The notes beneath the pieces are model-generated. The model did not search any database and was not told the DNA's origin. It was given only the letters and a program-made list of their open reading frames with translations. The position numbers and the translations under genes were made by a program. From Candidatus Melainabacteria bacterium (GTDB lineage: Bacteria; Cyanobacteriota; Vampirovibrionia; Obscuribacterales; Obscuribacteraceae): 64,000 nt of DNA. The stretch lies in the NCBI GenBank assembly GCA_003151275.1, contig PLXC01000066.1, positions 1 to 64,000 of the forward strand, in the 5' to 3' direction. Of this stretch, positions 60,108 through 64,000 are shown piece after piece; position 1 is the stretch's first letter, and every line of letters begins with the position of its first letter.

Positions 60108-60776
60108 CTAAACCAACCCTTGCCTGACGGCCCGCACTGCTGCCTGCGTCCGATCGGATACAGCCAATTTTTCCATGATGTGTCGCATGTGTGACTTTAT
60201 TGTCTCTAAGCTTAAAAATAGGTGAGAGGCCATTTCTTGATTGTTCAGCCCGTCGACAAGCAGTTTTAGTACTTCAAGCTCTCTTTCGGTCAGCTTCGCC
60301 ATGTCATTTGCTGAACCGTCTTTTTTAGCAGACGGCGACGACGCGGTGGTAGACGCTCTCAGGACCCGATTGGCAATGGCTGGGTCAAGCCAGGCGCCTC
60401 CGTCAGCAACTGTTTTGATCGCCGCCAACAATTGTTCGCCTGTAGCCGTTTTCAGGCAGTATCCATCCGCACCTGCACCGAGAGCTCCGAAAACATCTTC
60501 GTCTCGATCATGCGTTGTCATAATCACAACCCTAGTCTCCGGCAAATCTTTTCGAATCAATTCAGTGGCATCCACGCCATTCATCACCGGCATGCTCAGG
60601 TCCATAATCACCACATTAGGCTTTATCGATAAACATTGGCGATGAGCATCTTGGCCATTGTTAGCAGAGCCGACCACCTCAACTGCCGGCATTCGTGAAA
60701 GCAACGTCACCAAACCGATGCGTGCGATTTCTTGATCTTCGGCGATAAACACTTTTATTGGAGATGGTTCAGTCAT
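60108..60776 (-). CDS. NarL/FixJ-family response regulator
   Basis: A receiver (about 6-125: FIAEDQEIARIGL, phosphoacceptor Asp in IMDLSMPVMNG, Lys in GYCLKT) is followed by a LuxR-type HTH at about 160-220: LTERELEVLKLLVDGLNNQEMASHL and LETIKSHMRHIMEKL read in pieces. It is a DNA-binding output protein and a likely end point of the relay on this stretch. It ends three bases after the hybrid kinase, convergent with it, so it is separately transcribed. Confidence 0.94.
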   Translation of the reverse strand: MTEPSPIKVFIAEDQEIARIGLVTLLSRMPAVEVVGSANNGQDAHRQCLSIKPNVVIMDLSMPVMNGVDATELIRKDLPETRVVIMTTHDRDEDVFGALGAGADGYCLKTATGEQLLAAIKTVADGGAWLDPAIANRVLRASTTASSPSAKKDGSANDMAKLTERELEVLKLLVDGLNNQEMASHLFLSLETIKSHMRHIMEKLAVSDRTQAAVRAVRQGLV

Positions 60777-60945
60777 GCAGTTTGCCTCTTATTAAAATCC
60801 GACGCATGTTCTCGATTAATTGGCAGCTAAGTCCCAGCCCAGTGCCTGGAGTATACCTCCTGCGGACCAGATCTTGCTAGAAGCGTTCCAAGAGAACAGT
60901 CTGTAGCTCAGAATGAATCTCGTGATCCATCGCCTTTATAAAGAC

Positions 60946-61905
60946 TTATTTGCTAGCCAGATTGCCCTTGAGCTTGTGCTTCTCCAACCATTCTTTGGCT
61001 CCATCAGAAAGCAAATCTCTATGCATGCGCCACGGATCTTTGAAAAATTCTACTGCCACTTTTCCATCTAAAATATGAGTCAAAAGCAAATCGATGGCTT
61101 GCTCTTCATCAGTGGTGCCAGCACTCTCGGCAACAATAATCTGCTCACCCTCTTGAGTCTGATTTAGAAGTTTCGAGAAGTATTGAAAAGACAATAAGTC
61201 TTGCCTCGGCATGTGAGTGGTCAAAATTATGACGTGAAGTTTGTTCCATTCTTCGGGCGTCATTTCTTTGTGCCACTTAGCCATGGCGTCATCCATCGTT
61301 GTAATCTGAGAACCGGCAGCCTCATAGGCATTTTCCAGGTCTGGCACAGTGCATGTGCGAACATACGTTTGCAGATCCGCATGCGAAACTCGCTTTTCGC
61401 TGATTACTTTGTTGAGAAAAGCAAGTGTTTTCTTGATTAGCTCTTGTTGTCTAGCGTCGTCTCCTGGCTTCAACCCTTGATTCTTTTCAAGTTCTGTAGC
61501 AGCCTTCTCGATGCCAGTTTTGTATTCTTTTAAACGTTCGATCTTCTCTGCACTCAAATTTTCATCAGTGTGGTTGGTGAGGAGGATGAAGGAACCGAGG
61601 GTAATATGCGCGACTTGCTTAAGTCCGGTGTAATGAGGTCGAATGAAAGGAATCGTGGTTTTATCCTTTCCTTTGAGCAAAGAAATTGAAGCATTTGTGC
61701 AAAGAACGATCGGTCCAAGTTTTTGACGAATTTCATCTTTGGCATGCGCATAATTCTTGTGAAGCTGCTCATTGACATCATTGAACGCAAGGGGCTTTTC
61801 TGTCTGCGCAGAAGTTGTCCAAGTCTCAGAGTACGCGGGAATTGCGCACAACAGGGAAGATAACAACGTTGCAATTAATGAGCTGGATGTTTTAAGCGAA
61901 TTCAA
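60946..61905 (-). CDS. Hypothetical secreted protein
   Basis: TTG 61905 with CCGGAG eight bases upstream gives a good signal peptide (SLIATLLSSLLCAIPAYS), so it is preferred to ATGs at 61977 or 61944 that put the signal 25 residues inside. The mature part is helical and lysine-rich, with CTNASISLLKG, LGSFILLTNHTDENLS and a helical C-terminal half containing WNKLHVIILTTHMPRQD. No family is recognised. It is divergent from the last kinase gene. Confidence 0.6.
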   Translation of the reverse strand: MNSLKTSSSLIATLLSSLLCAIPAYSETWTTSAQTEKPLAFNDVNEQLHKNYAHAKDEIRQKLGPIVLCTNASISLLKGKDKTTIPFIRPHYTGLKQVAHITLGSFILLTNHTDENLSAEKIERLKEYKTGIEKAATELEKNQGLKPGDDARQQELIKKTLAFLNKVISEKRVSHADLQTYVRTCTVPDLENAYEAAGSQITTMDDAMAKWHKEMTPEEWNKLHVIILTTHMPRQDLLSFQYFSKLLNQTQEGEQIIVAESAGTTDEEQAIDLLLTHILDGKVAVEFFKDPWRMHRDLLSDGAKEWLEKHKLKGNLASK

Positions 61906-62225
61906 TTTTGTTTCTCCGGATTTATCACGAATAAAGTATCTCATGAAGAATCCAATTGTTGAGTTAGCCAGACTCATAAATGCTTTCGCCCGGCGTTGTC
62001 AATACTCTGTCGCGGACTGTGTGCGCGTGAATTCTCTTTCGCGCTTTGTTAGTTGGCTCAAAATCGTTGTTGCTCTGTGCATAAGTGCTCTGATCGAATT
62101 ATCATCGTTTATGAGAAACACTATGTGAACGCTCGCGGACTGAAGGTTTTTTTGAGATCAGTCTCCAGAGAAGTATAAACATGTTGTTTGTGGAATATGG
62201 TTATGGCAAGTCTGCTGGATGAACA

Positions 62226-64000
62226 ATGGACTCATTCGACCACAGCGAAGTTTTAAAACCGGCTCTCGATTCTGCCGAGATCATCGAGACAACTGTTTGC
62301 CCCACATGTGGTATCAAACTGTCGTCTGAGTTGTCGATCTGTCCAAACGATAAAACCGTTCTGATAAAAGGCAATCCGCTTGGAAGCAAGCTTACAGAGC
62401 AGTATGAAATTTTAGGCGAAATCGGTTCCGGCGGTATGGGAGTGATCTTTAAAGCGCGACATATGGCCTTGGGTCAGCTTGTGGCGATTAAGATGTTGCA
62501 TTTAAGCCGGTTGGATACAGTGGGCCTCGAACGCTTTGCTCAAGAGGCCAAAGCTGTTAATCTTCTAGATCACCCTGGAATTGTCCACATTCGAGATTAT
62601 GGTTTAACTGAATTCAACCAACCGTATATGGTGTTGGATTATATAGAAGCCAGCACTTTGGAGGAAACCATGTCGTTCCAGGGTGCACTTGATGTGCCTT
62701 ACAGTCTCGATATTTTTGCTCAGATAGCTGATGCCATCGGTCACGCTCATGAGCGCGGAATTTTGCACCGTGATCTGAAACCAAGCAACATCATGTTGGT
62801 AAAAACGGATGAACAGAGTGCGATAGTCAAAATAGTTGATTTTGGTATCGCTAAAATTACCGATCAGTATAATCCAGCGCAAGCGCAGCTGACAAAGACT
62901 GGTGAAGTATTTGGCAGCCCACTCTATATGAGTCCTGAACAAGCTACAGGAGCCAAAGTTGATCAACGCTCCGACATTTACTCGCTTGGTTGTGTCATGT
63001 TCGAAACGCTCACTGGAGTGCCACCATTTTCAGGCAAAGGCGCCATTCAAATCATCTCCAGTCAAATGAACTGCGAGGCCCCGACGCTAAAGGAAGGGTC
63101 GAAAGGAAAAGTTTTCCCCAAAAATGTTGAAGAGATTGTTAGCAAGGCGCTTCGAAAAAATCCAGACGAGCGATTTCAATCGATGCAAGAGCTTAAGGAA
63201 GCGTTGGTTATTGCGCGATTCGATGACAAAAAGTCTATCGAAAAGTTGAGCGATGACCAAATTGCTGGAGCGAAAAACATAAAAGTGCAAGCTTTGCTTT
63301 TGAAAGCAGCTCTGCTTGCCCTAGTTGGAACACTCTGTATAGTTGTATACTTCGGCTGGCAACAATTCCACGTTGGAAAATCAATCGGTCGATCACCTGA
63401 ATTCGTGAGCATCGCACCGACAGATCTCGAAACGATTCAATCAATTCAAAAGGCCGGAGCACTGAGTCAAAGTGAAATCAACTTGTCGGGAAACATCACA
63501 GATGCCGCTCTTGTGGGTTTCGACTCGTGTCTCAACACCAAAAAGGTTGCGATCACGGCAACACCGATAAAAGGACGCGGACTCGCCCATTTGATTCATC
63601 TGCCCCTAACGGAATTGGATTTGCAAGATTCCGATGTTACGGATAGAGGTCTGAAGGAGATCGGATACATGACGCTCTTGAAGGAGCTCAACCTTGAAAA
63701 TACTAAGATCACCGGCGAGGGATTAAGCAGTTTAAGCTCGTTGAAAAATCTCACCGATCTTCATCTTAATGACGACAAAGTGTCGGCCAAAGGTTTGCAT
63801 TATCTCGTCGCGTTGCCAGTCTTGAAGGACTTGACTCTAAATAGAGTTGAGTGCGATTGGCCTGCGGCATTAGCCGAATTGGCTCAGTTCCCAGCACTTC
63901 AAACCCTGAGCCTCCAGTTTACGCGCATTTCTAATGACGACTTGGCCGCCATGAAAAACCTCAAAAAACTCGTATCGTTGAATTTGGATTTTACTGAAAT
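62226..64000 (+). CDS. Ser/Thr protein kinase with Cys-cluster start and leucine-rich-repeat tail (3' end outside window)
   Basis: The N-terminus has CPTCGIKLSSELSICP (Cys25, Cys28, Cys39), a zinc-ribbon-like cluster. The Hanks kinase follows: IGSGGMGVIFKARH, AIKMLHL (Lys89), HRDLKPSN with Asp183, VDFGIAK with Asp205 and GSPLYMSPEQA. A single membrane helix lies at about residues 359-378, so kinase and LRRs face opposite sides. From residue 430 there are repeated LRR units (LTELDLQDSDVTDRGLKEIG, KELNLENTKITGEGLSSL, NLTDLHLNDDKVSAKGL). The frame is still open at the window end. Such kinase-LRR membrane proteins probably sense outside ligands. Confidence 0.9.
   Translation, partial: MDSFDHSEVLKPALDSAEIIETTVCPTCGIKLSSELSICPNDKTVLIKGNPLGSKLTEQYEILGEIGSGGMGVIFKARHMALGQLVAIKMLHLSRLDTVGLERFAQEAKAVNLLDHPGIVHIRDYGLTEFNQPYMVLDYIEASTLEETMSFQGALDVPYSLDIFAQIADAIGHAHERGILHRDLKPSNIMLVKTDEQSAIVKIVDFGIAKITDQYNPAQAQLTKTGEVFGSPLYMSPEQATGAKVDQRSDIYSLGCVMFETLTGVPPFSGKGAIQIISSQMNCEAPTLKEGSKGKVFPKNVEEIVSKALRKNPDERFQSMQELKEALVIARFDDKKSIEKLSDDQIAGAKNIKVQALLLKAALLALVGTLCIVVYFGWQQFHVGKSIGRSPEFVSIAPTDLETIQSIQKAGALSQSEINLSGNITDAALVGFDSCLNTKKVAITATPIKGRGLAHLIHLPLTELDLQDSDVTDRGLKEIGYMTLLKELNLENTKITGEGLSSLSSLKNLTDLHLNDDKVSAKGLHYLVALPVLKDLTLNRVECDWPAALAELAQFPALQTLSLQFTRISNDDLAAMKNLKKLVSLNLDFTE

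Noticed and set aside
1..64000. CRISPR array, tRNA or rRNA genes, prophage
   Set aside because: No regularly spaced repeats of CRISPR size, no cloverleaf or rRNA sequence and no phage structural gene was seen by eye; a tRNAscan or Infernal run would decide.

Overview
This is a chromosomal-looking window from a free-living Gram-negative-type bacterium. It has about 50 protein genes on both strands, moderate GC, dense packing and many TTG starts. No rRNA, tRNA, CRISPR array, transposase or integrase is recognisable. An outer membrane is implied by a secretin, a Spy/CpxP-like protein, a TonB-C-like domain and a LolA-like domain. The mix suggests a Candidatus Obscuribacterales (Melainabacteria/Vampirovibrionia) genome: Ser/Thr kinases with an N-terminal Cys cluster and LRR tail, REC-kinase fusions, kinesin-light-chain-like TPRs, DUF1800/DUF1501 and sedolisin. 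This is inference from protein style; no taxonomic marker gene is present.

Layout. 1-9.8 kb: envelope and secreted proteins, including a TonB-C-like protein, a DUF6193-like protein, a TPR protein, a Spy-like protein overlapping an esterase, a second esterase and a lone secretin. 9.8-11.8 kb: a scar-like stretch with a truncated TetR regulator, another gene fragment, three 22-bp-spaced repeats and an AAA/DUF4143 ATPase. 11.8-20.6 kb: flavin reductase, a Clp-N-only protein, the DUF1800/DUF1501 Tat pair, a second TPR paralogue, beta-carbonic anhydrase, a RelA/SpoT-like protein and a coupling-protein-like helical domain. 20.7-29 kb: a 1012-residue VIT-like membrane protein with promoter, leader hairpins and terminator, then YihY/BrkB, a lipase-like hydrolase, an SDR and a TPR protein. 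29-39.4 kb: sedolisin, a frameshifted gene, a LysM-like protein, PrsW, an XRE regulator, a LolA-like protein, a thioesterase and a transglycosylase-like protein with a Gly/Ser linker. 39.4-52 kb: an NDH-2/cNMP/CBS fusion, an aromatic-type monooxygenase, and a carbon/redox operon (6-phosphogluconate dehydrogenase, zwf, SPW/VKOR membrane protein, beta-phosphoglucomutase/GH65 fusion) with a divergent epimerase. 52-64 kb: a signalling island with REC-HK, REC-Ser/Thr kinase, REC-HPt, single REC, a RedB/TlpA-like thiol protein, a multidomain hybrid kinase, a NarL-type regulator and an incomplete Ser/Thr kinase with LRRs.

How they work together. The 43.4-50.7 kb operon could couple phosphorolysis of an alpha-glucosyl disaccharide to glucose 6-phosphate with NADPH production by the oxidative pentose phosphate route, alongside a disulfide/quinone-type membrane enzyme. 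The 52-61 kb island has all parts of a multistep phosphorelay (hybrid kinase, HPt, receivers, DNA-binding regulator) next to a receiver fused to a Ser/Thr kinase, so His-Asp and Ser/Thr signalling are probably wired together. Two adjacent genes of that set overlap by ATGA junctions and flank a membrane-anchored thiol protein, which suggests a redox input.

Limits. All family calls were made by eye from motifs, without searches. Start codons were chosen from ribosome-binding sites, overlaps and signal peptides, and several are TTG or GTG.
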